This document shows positions 39,328-47,431 of a stretch of DNA of 64,000 nucleotides, one piece after another. Within the stretch, counting starts at the first letter, position 1. Every line of letters begins with the position of its first letter. A program made the position numbers and the translations under genes. The DNA comes from Flavobacterium omnivorum (lineage in GTDB: Bacteria; Bacteroidota; Bacteroidia; Flavobacteriales; Flavobacteriaceae): the NCBI RefSeq assembly GCF_900099915.1, contig NZ_FNDB01000004.1, positions 186,001 through 250,000 of the forward strand, written 5' to 3'. The notes under the pieces were generated by a model. That model was not told where the DNA came from and made no database searches. It saw only the letters and a list, made by a program, of their open reading frames with translations.

Positions 39328-39359
39328 GTCGAAGTCATTTCAAATAAAAATAAAATAAT

Positions 39360-39782
39360 ATGTACAAAGAATTAAAAAAATTCAAAGTTACCAATCAGTT
39401 TTCATTTACTGCAGAAGATAGTCTGGCAGAAGTATGCAATGCTTCAGAAGGATCTGGAGTGTTTTTAGTGTATTCAGTAGGGGATGAAAAAGAGTTAATA
39501 ATGGTTGGTTCTACAGGTACCGTTCAAAATAACGGAACTTTGAAAATTAAAAATGGTGGTCTTCAAGAAAAAATTGTAGAAGGACACCAATTTGCAAAAA
39601 CAGGAAGAAAATATTCTTGGCCAGCACAAATGAAAATTGAAGATATAAGTACGCTAGAAGTGGTTTGGTATGAAACATTTAATGACAGGACCAAAGTAAT
39701 TCCAACTTTTGTAGAAGGACAAGTTTTACAAAACTTCTTAGACGAAAACGGTAGATTACCAAGATGGAATGTAGCTTTTTAA
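39360..39782 (+). CDS. Small conserved-looking protein, GIY-YIG-like hint
   Basis: 140 residues, soluble, no signal peptide. The segment GVFLVYSVGDEKELIMVGSTG recalls the GIY-YIG pattern (strand, turn, strand, GSTG), and a helix-strand region follows, but the arginine and glutamate of an active nuclease are not convincing. The C-terminus PTFVEGQVLQNFLDENGRLPRWNVAF is distinctive. I cannot assign a function. It is a single-gene unit with its own leader and terminator. Confidence 0.65.
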   Translation: MYKELKKFKVTNQFSFTAEDSLAEVCNASEGSGVFLVYSVGDEKELIMVGSTGTVQNNGTLKIKNGGLQEKIVEGHQFAKTGRKYSWPAQMKIEDISTLEVVWYETFNDRTKVIPTFVEGQVLQNFLDENGRLPRWNVAF

Positions 39783-39825
39783 TTATTTCGATAATTTTAG
39801 AGTTGTTTTTCAGTATTTTATAATT

Positions 39826-39855
39826 GCGCTACATTTTTATGTAGCGCTTTTTTTT
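39826..39855 (+). terminator. Rho-independent terminator
   Basis: GCGCTACAT, loop TTTT, ATGTAGCGC, then eight T residues, 44 bp past the gene ending at 39782. Confidence 0.92.
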
Positions 39856-39905
39856 GAATTGTCTTATTTTTGAATTAAATCCAATTTATTTCATAAATAA
39901 TTGAG

Positions 39906-39913
39906 TACTTTTG
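39906..39913 (+). promoter_or_regulatory. Putative promoter -7 box for the riboswitch and transporter
   Basis: TACTTTTG fits TAnnTTTG. A start site 6-7 bases downstream would fall at the first base of the riboswitch P1 helix, which supports both calls. Confidence 0.6.
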
Positions 39914-39918
39914 CACCC

Positions 39919-40008
39919 GTTATCACGAATCCTGTAATAGGATAGCAACCTGCAACAACAAGCAAGGTGCTAAAACGATAAGCCAAATCCTTTGGAAAAA
40001 ATGTTGTT
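39919..40008 (+). promoter_or_regulatory. SAM-clan riboswitch-like leader (SAM-I/IV type core)
   Basis: P1 is TTATC (39920-39924) with GATAA (39977-39981). P2 is a simple hairpin, ATCCT with AGGAT, lacking the kink-turn of SAM-I. P3 carries the core GC-AA-CC (39945-39950) facing GG-U-GC (39966-39970), the internal loop that contacts SAM in the SAM-I family, and continues TGC/GCA to an 8-base loop. There is no P4. The P3 loop AACAACA (39954-39960) is exactly complementary to TGTTGTT (40002-40008), the position of the 3' pseudoknot known in SAM-IV and SAM-I/IV RNAs. The downstream gene is an NhaC-family transporter of a group that includes proposed methionine carriers. The call rests on pattern matching by eye, with no covariance search. 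Confidence 0.68.
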
Positions 40009-40069
40009 TACATTCCCATTTTTAGCTTTGTTTTTCGTCATAATTTTAAATTTAAAATTATTTTTATGA
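40001..40069 (+). CDS. 22-codon hydrophobic leader ORF overlapping the transporter start
   Basis: ATG at 40001 follows TTTGGAAAAA and opens a frame of 22 hydrophobic residues (MLFTFPFLALFF at the start, then mainly I, L, V). It stops at TGA 40067-40069, overlapping the transporter ATG (40066) as ATGA. This layout is typical of translational coupling. Its start codon lies in the segment that could pair with the riboswitch P3 loop. It may encode a membrane leader peptide or simply deliver ribosomes to the transporter. Short hydrophobic frames do arise by chance in AT-rich DNA. Confidence 0.4.
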   Translation: MLFTFPFLALFFVIILNLKLFL

Positions 40070-41388
40070 CTTTATTTTCAAAAGACAAAGGAAATGCCTT
40101 TGCATTAATTCCTTTATTTGTTTTCATTTTTACTTTTTTAGGAGCAGGAATCATTTTGAATGATTTTTATGCTTTTCCATCGCCAGTGGCAGTTGTAGTT
40201 GGTATCATTACATCTTTTTTACTTTTCAAATCCTCAACTGAGGATAAAGTTGAAACTTTAATTGCAGGATGTGGGGAAAGTAAAATAATGACCATGTGCT
40301 TAATTTACTTGCTAGCGGGAGCGTTCGCAGTGGTAAGTAAAGCGATGGGCGGAGTTGATGCAGTTGTGAATCTTGGAATAAATACTATCGACGTTGCTTA
40401 TTTTCCGTTAGGAATTTTCTTGATTGCTTCTTTTTTATCGACAGCCACTGGAACTTCAGTAGGTGCAATTGTAGCGATTGGCCCGATAGCTGTAGCATTA
40501 GCTGATAAAAGTGGTGCTTCATTACCACTGATAGCTGGTGCTTTATTAGGTGGTTCGATGCTAGGGGATAATCTTTCCATGATTTCTGATACTACAATTG
40601 CCGCGACACAATCATTAGGATGTGATCTAAAAGACAAATTCAAAATTAACTTGTTTATTGCCTTTCCGGCTGCATTTTTGACGATTCTGGTTTTCTTTTA
40701 TCTTGGTTCAAACTCGGATATTGTGACTGTTGCCATTGCAAAAAGTGATTTTTCTTGGATTGCAATTGTACCTTATATTTTAGTAATCGTATTGGCTGTT
40801 GTGGGTGTTAATGTATTTTCAACATTGCTTATTGGTACTTTATTAGCAGGTATTATAGGATATTTTGGTGGCTCATTTACGCTAATGGAATTCACGCAAA
40901 AGATATATGAAGGCTTTACTAGTATGACTGATATTTTCTTGTTGTCTATGCTTACCGGAGGTTTAGCTGCCATGGTTGATAAAGCGGGCGGAATAACGTA
41001 TTTATTAGTTCAGATTAAAAAAAGAATTAAAAGTAAAAAATCAGCTCAAGCGGGAATTGGCGCTATAGTAGGTTTTGCTAATTTAGCTATAGCGAATAAT
41101 ACGGTTTCTATTGTAATTACCGGACCGATTGCTAAAGAAATTAATGATGAGTACGAATTAAATCCTAAAAAAACGGCTGCAATTCTGGATATTTTTTCGT
41201 GTATAATTCAAGGGATTTTACCTTATGGTGCTCAAGTATTGCTTATATTGAGCTACGCTAACGGGAAATTAGATTTCTTTGACTTAATTAGTAATGCATG
41301 GTATCATTTATTTTTACTAGTTTTTACATTAGTGGCTATATACAGTTCGTTTTGGGATAAATGGACAAAGCGTTTCTTTAAAATTTAA
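40066..41388 (+). CDS. NhaC-family antiporter/transporter, possible methionine carrier
   Basis: 440 residues with about 11-12 membrane helices. The NhaC/IT-superfamily signatures are the LSTATGTSVGAIVAIGPIAVAL region and GGSMLGDNLSMISDTTIAAT, repeated in a second half with IANNTVSIVITGP. NhaC proteins exchange sodium and protons, but a subgroup in several phyla has been proposed to carry methionine on the basis of S-box regulation. The SAM-clan leader upstream favours that subgroup here. The start at 40066 overlaps the leader ORF; N-terminus MTLFSKDKGNAFALIPL. Confidence 0.85.
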   Translation: MTLFSKDKGNAFALIPLFVFIFTFLGAGIILNDFYAFPSPVAVVVGIITSFLLFKSSTEDKVETLIAGCGESKIMTMCLIYLLAGAFAVVSKAMGGVDAVVNLGINTIDVAYFPLGIFLIASFLSTATGTSVGAIVAIGPIAVALADKSGASLPLIAGALLGGSMLGDNLSMISDTTIAATQSLGCDLKDKFKINLFIAFPAAFLTILVFFYLGSNSDIVTVAIAKSDFSWIAIVPYILVIVLAVVGVNVFSTLLIGTLLAGIIGYFGGSFTLMEFTQKIYEGFTSMTDIFLLSMLTGGLAAMVDKAGGITYLLVQIKKRIKSKKSAQAGIGAIVGFANLAIANNTVSIVITGPIAKEINDEYELNPKKTAAILDIFSCIIQGILPYGAQVLLILSYANGKLDFFDLISNAWYHLFLLVFTLVAIYSSFWDKWTKRFFKI

Positions 41389-41465
41389 GAGTTGAATTTT
41401 TGACTGTAATTGCTTTTGAATTTTTTTTAAAAAAGGAATTATTATATATTTGACGAGTGTAAGAT

Positions 41466-41542
41466 AGCCCTGATAGTAGTGAAAATCTTTTTATGTAAGC
41501 GATAGCGGTCATAAAAGATTGAAACGGATAGCAGGAATAGCT
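41466..41542 (+). repeat. Structured intergenic element upstream of fabG
   Basis: A 77-nt element with nested stems: outer AGC and CCTG (41466-41472) pair with CAGG and GCT (41532-41542), and inner AATCTTTTTATG (41484-41495) pairs with CATAAAAGATT (41510-41520) around a loop containing GCGATAGCGG. The form (GCCCTGAT...GTGAAAATC...AGCAGGAATAGCTCC) is one I recall as interspersed in many Flavobacterium intergenic regions. It may be a mobile palindromic repeat or a structured RNA in the fabG leader. Only one copy is in this window. Confidence 0.65.
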
Positions 41543-41571
41543 CCAAATAAAATTTAAACTAATTTTTGAAT

Positions 41572-42318
41572 ATGAAATTACTAGAAGGAAAAGTTGCCAT
41601 AATTACTGGTGCGAGTCGAGGAATTGGAAAAGGAATTGCTGAAGTTTTTGCAAAACAAGGTGCAAATGTAGCCTTTACATATAGTTCATCAGTAGAATCT
41701 GCTTTGGCTCTTGAAAACGAATTGAACGCTCTTGGAATAAAAGCCAAAGGATACCAATCAAATGCAGCCGATTTTAATGAAGCGCAAACTCTTGTAGACG
41801 CGGTTTTGGCTGAATTTGGAACAGTTGATATTCTAATAAACAATGCCGGAATTACCAAAGACAATCTTTTGATGCGTATGTCTGAAGGCGATTTTGATCA
41901 AGTAATTGATGTTAACTTGAAGTCGGTTTTTAATATGACTAAAGCCATTCAACGTACGTTTTTGAAGCAACGTTCTGGTTCAATTATCAATATGAGTTCT
42001 GTTGTGGGAGTAAAAGGAAATGGTGGACAAACGAATTATGCAGCTTCTAAAGCGGGTGTTATTGGTTTTTCTAAATCAGTAGCATTAGAATTAGGATCAC
42101 GTAACATTCGTTGTAATGTAATTGCTCCGGGTTTTATAGAAACGGAAATGACGGCTAAATTAAACGAAGATGTTGTAAAAGGATGGAGAGACGGAATTCC
42201 ATTGAAACGTGGCGGAACAACTGAAGACGTTGCTAATGCATGTCTTTTCTTCGCTTCGGATATGAGCGCTTACGTAACTGGACAGGTTATGAATGTTTGT
42301 GGAGGGATGCTTACTTAA
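41572..42318 (+). CDS. fabG: 3-oxoacyl-ACP reductase FabG
   Basis: 248 residues from ATG 41572 (an in-frame TTG six bases earlier is less likely). SDR fold with the NADPH motif TGASRGIGKGIA, NNAGIT, catalytic serine in NMSSVVG, and YAASKAG holding Tyr and Lys. The C-terminus YVTGQVMNVCGGMLT is typical of FabG. It reduces 3-oxoacyl-ACP in fatty acid elongation. Transcribed apart from other fatty acid genes. Confidence 0.93.
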   Translation: MKLLEGKVAIITGASRGIGKGIAEVFAKQGANVAFTYSSSVESALALENELNALGIKAKGYQSNAADFNEAQTLVDAVLAEFGTVDILINNAGITKDNLLMRMSEGDFDQVIDVNLKSVFNMTKAIQRTFLKQRSGSIINMSSVVGVKGNGGQTNYAASKAGVIGFSKSVALELGSRNIRCNVIAPGFIETEMTAKLNEDVVKGWRDGIPLKRGGTTEDVANACLFFASDMSAYVTGQVMNVCGGMLT

Positions 42319-42334
42319 AATAATTATAAATTAT

Positions 42335-42386
42335 AAATGATGAATTTTAAATGGTGAAAGAATTCAAAATTTAAAATTCATCATTT
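42335..42386. repeat. Perfect 18-bp inverted repeat between fabG and the next gene
   Basis: AAATGATGAATTTTAAAT (42335-42352) is exactly inverted at 42369-42386 around a 16-base spacer that contains GAATTC. The arm is AT-rich and lacks a strict T tract, so it is a weak terminator at best and may be a small interspersed palindrome. Confidence 0.7.
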
Positions 42387-42400
42387 AAAATAAAAAAAGA

Positions 42401-44428
42401 ATGACAACAAACACGCTACTATTATTACTGCTTTCATTACTAATAGCTGGTGGTTTGTCTTTTTTTCAATATATCTACAAAGCCAAAAACAAATCGAAAG
42501 TCGGTTGGTTTTTGGCTTTTTTGCGTTTTTTATCCATTTTTGGAATTTTATTGTTGTTGATTAATCCAATAGTAACTAAAAATACGCTCGAAACAGTTAA
42601 AACGCCTTTGCCGATTGTTGTTGATAATTCGAGTTCTATTTCTTTTTTGAATGCCAATGAAAAAGCATTAGAATTGTATAAAAAAATACAATCAAACTCT
42701 GATTTACAAGAGAAATTTGATGTGCAATCGTATCAGTTCTCTGATGATTTTGAATCTACTGAAACATTTGATTTTAAAGGAACGCAAACTAATATTGATG
42801 TTGTAGCCAAAAATCTAAAAAGCATTTATAAAAACACAATCTATCCTACGGTTTTAATTACAGATGGAAATCAAACTTCCGGGAATGATTATGTCTATAG
42901 TTTTGATGCTGTAAATAAAGTATATCCTTTGATTGTAGGTGATACAACGACTTTTTTAGATTTTAAAATCAATCAACTGAATGTTAATAAATATGCTTTT
43001 CATAAGAATAAATTTCCTGTAGAAGCTTTTTTACAGTATTCAGGAACTAAAAGTGTAACAGCTGATTTTGTTATTTCACAAGGCAATTCAGTATTCAGTA
43101 AACAATCAATTACTTTTTCTCCATCTAAGAAAACAGCAACTGTAAACATATTTTTACCGGCTGATAAAATAGGATTACAGGTTTTTAAAGCTACAATATC
43201 ATCAAAAGAAAAAGAAAAAAACACATATAATAACACTAAGAATTTTGCGGTTGAAGTCATTGACCAAAAAACAAATATTGCTATTATTTCAGCTATAAAT
43301 CATCCTGATTTAGGAGCAATGAAAAGAGCAATTGAATCGAATGTACAGCGTAAAGTAACGATTGTTAAACCAAATGAAATCAAGACATTGCAAGATTATA
43401 ATGTTTTGATTTTATACCAACCAACGACTGAATTCAAAACTATTTTTGAGAATAATAAAGTTGCCGGAATCAATACATTTATCATTACTGGAAACAACAC
43501 TGATTTTAATTTTCTGATTCAGCAGCAGAATAATTTGAACTTTAAAATGAGCGGACAAAAAGAAGATTATTTGTCGGTTTTTAATGAGCAGTTTAATTTA
43601 TTTGCAGCTGACAATATCGGTTTTGAAAATTTACCGCCTTTGCAAAATGCTTTTGGAACCGTAACTGTAAAAGGGTCGGTGTCTGTTTTGCTTTCGTCCA
43701 AAATCAGAGCTATAAATACTAATTCACCTTTGTTAGCTTTTGCCGAAAATCAAGGCAAACGAGCCGCTTATCTTTTAGGAGAAAACAGTTGGAAATGGCG
43801 TTTGCAAACTCATGTCAACAATCAATCCTTTGAAAAATATGATGTTTTCATTGATAAGATTATTCAATTTTTGGCTTCTAATAATTCTAAAAAATCACTG
43901 GTGGTAGAACATGAAAGTTTCTATAATTCAGGTGAAGCCATTGAAATAAACGCGCAATTTTTCAATAAAAATTATGAGTTTGATGAAAAAGCCCGTTTGA
44001 CAATTGCGGTGACCAATACTAAAACGAAGCAAACGAAAAATTACGATTTATTAAAAGGAAATAATTCCTACAAAGTCAATCTTGATGGATTGAAAGCGGG
44101 TTCTTATGCGTTTACTGTCAAAGAATTGAATTCAAAAACGACCTATTCCAGTAATTTTGAAATTCTTGATTTTGATATCGAAAAGCAATTTGTCAATCCC
44201 GATGTGGAGAAATTGACGCAATTAGCCACGCAAACGCAAGGAAAAGCTTTTTTCACAGACCAAGTTGATGTGTTAATTAAAACGCTTTTGGAAAATGATG
44301 AATATAAAGCGATAGAGAAGAACATTGTTACTAAAACTCCTTTGATAGATTGGATTTGGTTATTGGTTTTAATTTCATTTTTGTTGGCAACGGAATGGTT
44401 TGTTCGAAAATACAATGGATTACTCTAA
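42401..44428 (+). CDS. Membrane protein with vWA-like motif, unknown function
   Basis: 675 residues. Two N-terminal membrane segments (LLLLLLSLLIAGGLSFF and FLAFLRFLSIFGILLLL), a large extracytoplasmic region, and a C-terminal helix (WIWLLVLISFLLATEWFVRK). VVDNSSSISFL resembles the DxSxS metal-binding (MIDAS) start of a von Willebrand A domain, and TDGNQTSGND may be the later Thr/Asp site. The layout resembles the BatA/BatB-type or aerotolerance-like proteins of Bacteroidota with glutamine amidotransferase-like and vWA regions, but I do not recognise a specific family. The LysR gene follows 14 bp downstream. Confidence 0.7.
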   Translation: MTTNTLLLLLLSLLIAGGLSFFQYIYKAKNKSKVGWFLAFLRFLSIFGILLLLINPIVTKNTLETVKTPLPIVVDNSSSISFLNANEKALELYKKIQSNSDLQEKFDVQSYQFSDDFESTETFDFKGTQTNIDVVAKNLKSIYKNTIYPTVLITDGNQTSGNDYVYSFDAVNKVYPLIVGDTTTFLDFKINQLNVNKYAFHKNKFPVEAFLQYSGTKSVTADFVISQGNSVFSKQSITFSPSKKTATVNIFLPADKIGLQVFKATISSKEKEKNTYNNTKNFAVEVIDQKTNIAIISAINHPDLGAMKRAIESNVQRKVTIVKPNEIKTLQDYNVLILYQPTTEFKTIFENNKVAGINTFIITGNNTDFNFLIQQQNNLNFKMSGQKEDYLSVFNEQFNLFAADNIGFENLPPLQNAFGTVTVKGSVSVLLSSKIRAINTNSPLLAFAENQGKRAAYLLGENSWKWRLQTHVNNQSFEKYDVFIDKIIQFLASNNSKKSLVVEHESFYNSGEAIEINAQFFNKNYEFDEKARLTIAVTNTKTKQTKNYDLLKGNNSYKVNLDGLKAGSYAFTVKELNSKTTYSSNFEILDFDIEKQFVNPDVEKLTQLATQTQGKAFFTDQVDVLIKTLLENDEYKAIEKNIVTKTPLIDWIWLLVLISFLLATEWFVRKYNGLL

Positions 44429-44442
44429 TACAATTAAACAAC

Positions 44443-45339
44443 ATGGATTTTAGACTGAAAGTATTTTATACTGTTGCAAATCGTTTGAGTTTTACAAAAG
44501 CTGCAACGGAATTATTCATTACGCAACCTGCGATTTCCAAACATATTCAAGAGTTAGAAGAGCAATATAAAATCAAGCTGTTTGACAGGAATGGTTCCAA
44601 AATCGCATTGACACCTGCAGGTGAAGTGTTATTAAAACATACTAAAAACATTTTTGAAGTATACCGCGAGATTGATTTTGATATGAGCACGCTTATTAAT
44701 CAACGTTCCGGATTGTTGCGATTAGGCGCTAGTACAACGATTTCTCAGTATATAATTCCGCCACTTTTAGCTCGTTTCCACCAAAAATTACAAGATGTAA
44801 AAGTGAGTTTACTTAATGGAAACACCGAACAAATAGAAAATGCTTTACTAAATCAGGAAATTGAAATAGGAATTGTTGAAGGGCAATCAAAAAATAAATC
44901 TATTAAATATACCGAGTTTTTAAAAGATGAATTGGTTCTAGTTTGTAAGAGTTCCAATCCGTTAGTAAGTCTTGATGAAGTGACTCAGGAAGATCTTAAA
45001 AACATGCATTTTTTAATGAGGGAACAGGGTTCTGGAACACTTGAAGTTATTGAACATGCGTTAAAACCATTTGAAATTAAACTTTCAGAACTACAAATTG
45101 AAATGCAATTAGGAAGTACCGAAAGTATAAAATCCTATTTGATAAACTCTGACTGCGTGGCTTTTATATCCATTCATGCGATAAAAAAAGAACTTCAAAA
45201 CAATGAATTGGCTATATTAGATATTAAAGATTTAGTTATAGAACGTTTCTTTTATATTATTACATTACAAGGAAAAACGGATTCGCTATCTAATTTGTTT
45301 ATCCAGAATATTTCCAATCATTATAATTTAAAGTTATAG
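44443..45339 (+). CDS. LysR-family transcriptional regulator (CysB/CysL-like)
   Basis: 298 residues from ATG 44443; a longer frame from 44350 would overlap the preceding gene and break the usual LysR start. N-terminal winged helix-turn-helix (FTKAATELFITQPAISKHIQELEEQYKIKLFDR) and a C-terminal periplasmic-binding-type sensor domain (LRLGASTTISQYIIPPLLARF, MREQGSGT). The next gene, 75 bp on in the same direction, is a YeiH-type exporter, and LysR-YeiH pairs are common, so it is probably the activator of that gene. A small sulfur or other anionic effector is plausible. Confidence 0.92.
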   Translation: MDFRLKVFYTVANRLSFTKAATELFITQPAISKHIQELEEQYKIKLFDRNGSKIALTPAGEVLLKHTKNIFEVYREIDFDMSTLINQRSGLLRLGASTTISQYIIPPLLARFHQKLQDVKVSLLNGNTEQIENALLNQEIEIGIVEGQSKNKSIKYTEFLKDELVLVCKSSNPLVSLDEVTQEDLKNMHFLMREQGSGTLEVIEHALKPFEIKLSELQIEMQLGSTESIKSYLINSDCVAFISIHAIKKELQNNELAILDIKDLVIERFFYIITLQGKTDSLSNLFIQNISNHYNLKL

Positions 45340-45414
45340 CAGATTATAATTTGCGATTGGCTTAAATAGATTTATCTGCTGACCTTTGTACTGTACTAAT
45401 TCAACAACTTTACA

Positions 45415-46392
45415 TTGGAAACGCATCAAAAAGTCATACAAAAAGAATCTTTTATTTTTTTTAAAGTAAATGCCCCTTTGCAGCAACTTATTTTTGTTGT
45501 CTTGCTATTGTTTTGTACCACAATTTTTGTTTCTCCGCCGATTGCTTTAGTATTAGGATTGATTGTCGCCAACCTTTTTGGACATCCTTTTTTAGAGTTG
45601 AATCATAAAGCCACTAATTATCTGTTGCAGTTTTCAGTCGTTAGTTTAGGATTTGGAATGAATGTTCACAGTGCAGTGTCTGCAGGAAAAGAGGGCTTTT
45701 TGTTTACAATTGCATCTATTGTGAGCACTTTAGTTTTAGGAACTTTTTTAGGTAAATGGTTTAAAACGGATACTAAAACATCTCATTTAATTTCCTGTGG
45801 AACGGCAATTTGCGGAGGAAGTGCCATTGCGACGATTGCTCCCGTAATCCAATCGGATGAAAAACAAACCTCAGTTGCTTTAGGAGTGATATTCATTCTG
45901 AATTCGGTAGCGCTATTTTTATTTCCTGCCGTGGGTCATTGGTTGGATTTATCGCAGAAAGAGTTCGGATTATGGTGTGCCATTGCCATTCATGATACGA
46001 GTTCTGTAGTAGGAGCAGCGAGTAAATTTGGACCTGAAGCTTTGCAAATAGCCACAACAGTAAAATTAGCCCGATCGTTATGGATTATTCCGGTAGCACT
46101 GATTACGGCATATATTTTTAAAAATAAATCCGGAAAAATAAAAATTCCTTACTTTATAGGATTGTTTATTTTGGCAATGATTGCCAATACGTATTTGCCA
46201 CAAATGGAGAGTATAGCGCCACACTTGGTTTCCGTTTCCAAAATAGGCTTAACAGTAACTTTGTTTCTTATTGGAGCCGGACTAAATAGAACTGTTTTAA
46301 AATCGGTTGGATTGAAACCGCTCGCACAGGGAATTTTGCTTTGGACATTTATAGCAATCGCAACTTTGGTCTCTATTATTTATTTAAAATAG
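45415..46392 (+). CDS. YeiH/UPF0324-family putative sulfate exporter
   Basis: 325 residues with about 10 membrane helices. It has the family's CGTAICGGSAIATIAPVI motif, the HDTSSVVGAA segment and the C-terminal FLIGAGLNRTVLKSVG. The family is predicted to export sulfate or sulfonate-like anions, but direct evidence is limited. Translation seems to begin at TTG 45415: no ATG lies between it and the first membrane segment, and the frame upstream is closed. The LysR gene upstream is the likely regulator. Confidence 0.85.
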   Translation: METHQKVIQKESFIFFKVNAPLQQLIFVVLLLFCTTIFVSPPIALVLGLIVANLFGHPFLELNHKATNYLLQFSVVSLGFGMNVHSAVSAGKEGFLFTIASIVSTLVLGTFLGKWFKTDTKTSHLISCGTAICGGSAIATIAPVIQSDEKQTSVALGVIFILNSVALFLFPAVGHWLDLSQKEFGLWCAIAIHDTSSVVGAASKFGPEALQIATTVKLARSLWIIPVALITAYIFKNKSGKIKIPYFIGLFILAMIANTYLPQMESIAPHLVSVSKIGLTVTLFLIGAGLNRTVLKSVGLKPLAQGILLWTFIAIATLVSIIYLK

Positions 46393-46446
46393 TCAATGGT
46401 AGTAATTAATAAAAATTTCAATTCGTTTTAAAAATAAAAATTGAAA

Positions 46447-46555
46447 CACATAGAAAATAAAAGCAGGGTAGCACAGTACTTAGTTTCACAAAGCCTTTAA
46501 TTTCTCAGAACAAGTGAAACGCCTTCTAAAATTTTAAAATCTATGTTTCTATGTG
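46447..46555. repeat. Intergenic element bounded by inverted repeats
   Basis: CACATAGAAA (46447-46456) and TTTCTATGTG (46546-46555) are perfect 10-bp inverted ends, 109 bp overall, between the convergent YeiH and DUF1275 genes. I recall similar ends bounding interspersed repeats in Flavobacterium intergenic regions. The element has no coding capacity. Confidence 0.5.
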
Positions 46556-46583
46556 GTTAAAAATTAAGAAACTTTAATTTCAA

Positions 46584-47333
46584 TTATTTATTTAAAATAG
46601 TTTTACGATGAAATGTTTTTCGTTTGATCACGTGAAATTGCAATCTAATATAATCGTACAAAAGTGCAAACAATAAAAAGGTTGCGGCTACAAAAAGTGT
46701 TTTCATTTCTAGTAAATTATACAAAAAACCACCTAGAATACAGCCCATGAAAAAGAAAATAATAATGGACAATCTCAAATAAATACTAATTTTTAATTTT
46801 TTGTTTTCTTCTGGTTGTTTATAAAAGAACAATTGAGATAATTCTATTCCTAAATCAGTAAAAAGCCCGGTTAAATGGGTTGTTCGAACAGTAGATTGTG
46901 AAATTTTAGTTACTAAAGAATTTTGTATTCCCATAGCGAAAAGCATCGAAAAAGCAATCCATTTCCCTTCAATGCTGGATAATTCAGACGCTAGTCCAAA
47001 AACACCAACACCAATTAAAATAATCATTTCCAGGGAAATAGGAATGACATGAGATAAATCGGGATGTTTTTTAGAAATTAATTCTGCTAAAAAATTAGAG
47101 GTAAAAGCGCCTAACAAGAAGAAAATAGTAAAAACAAAAAAGGTAATGGCAGCTATATAATTCTGTTTCATTATTTCTTCGGCAAAATAGGCAAAATGTC
47201 CCGTAACATTAGTGGTTAATGTGTGTACGGATAAAACTCCAGTTACATTTACAATTCCGGCAACAAAAGAGAGTAAAGTGGCTAAGCGCAGGTTGTGAAT
47301 AAAAGTTCTGTTTTTTCCTTGATGTCGAAACAT
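46584..47333 (-). CDS. DUF1275 (YoaK-like) membrane protein
   Basis: 249 residues with about six membrane helices. The family hallmark is the N-terminal SFVAGIVNVTGVLSVHTLTTNVTGHFAYFAEE followed by GAFTSNFLAEL; QNSLVTKIS...VRTTHLTGLFTDLG is the second conserved block. Function is unknown. It converges on the YeiH gene and diverges from the nuclease gene. Confidence 0.88.
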   Translation of the reverse strand: MFRHQGKNRTFIHNLRLATLLSFVAGIVNVTGVLSVHTLTTNVTGHFAYFAEEIMKQNYIAAITFFVFTIFFLLGAFTSNFLAELISKKHPDLSHVIPISLEMIILIGVGVFGLASELSSIEGKWIAFSMLFAMGIQNSLVTKISQSTVRTTHLTGLFTDLGIELSQLFFYKQPEENKKLKISIYLRLSIIIFFFMGCILGGFLYNLLEMKTLFVAATFLLFALLYDYIRLQFHVIKRKTFHRKTILNK

Positions 47334-47402
47334 AGTTGTCCTTTTCTTTTTTTAATTAACAGAATCTTAAACTCAATTTTTTCTAATAACGATTTAAAGA
47401 AA

Positions 47403-47410
47403 TACATTTG
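47403..47410 (+). promoter_or_regulatory. Promoter -7 box for the S1/P1 nuclease gene
   Basis: TACATTTG matches TAnnTTTG and lies 21 bases upstream of the ATG at 47432. Confidence 0.6.
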
Positions 47411-47431
47411 TACTTCAAAAAAATAAATTTA

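Noticed and set aside
44350..44442. Longer LysR start at 44350
   Set aside because: It would overlap the vWA-like gene by 79 bases, whereas ATG 44443 gives the normal LysR N-terminus.
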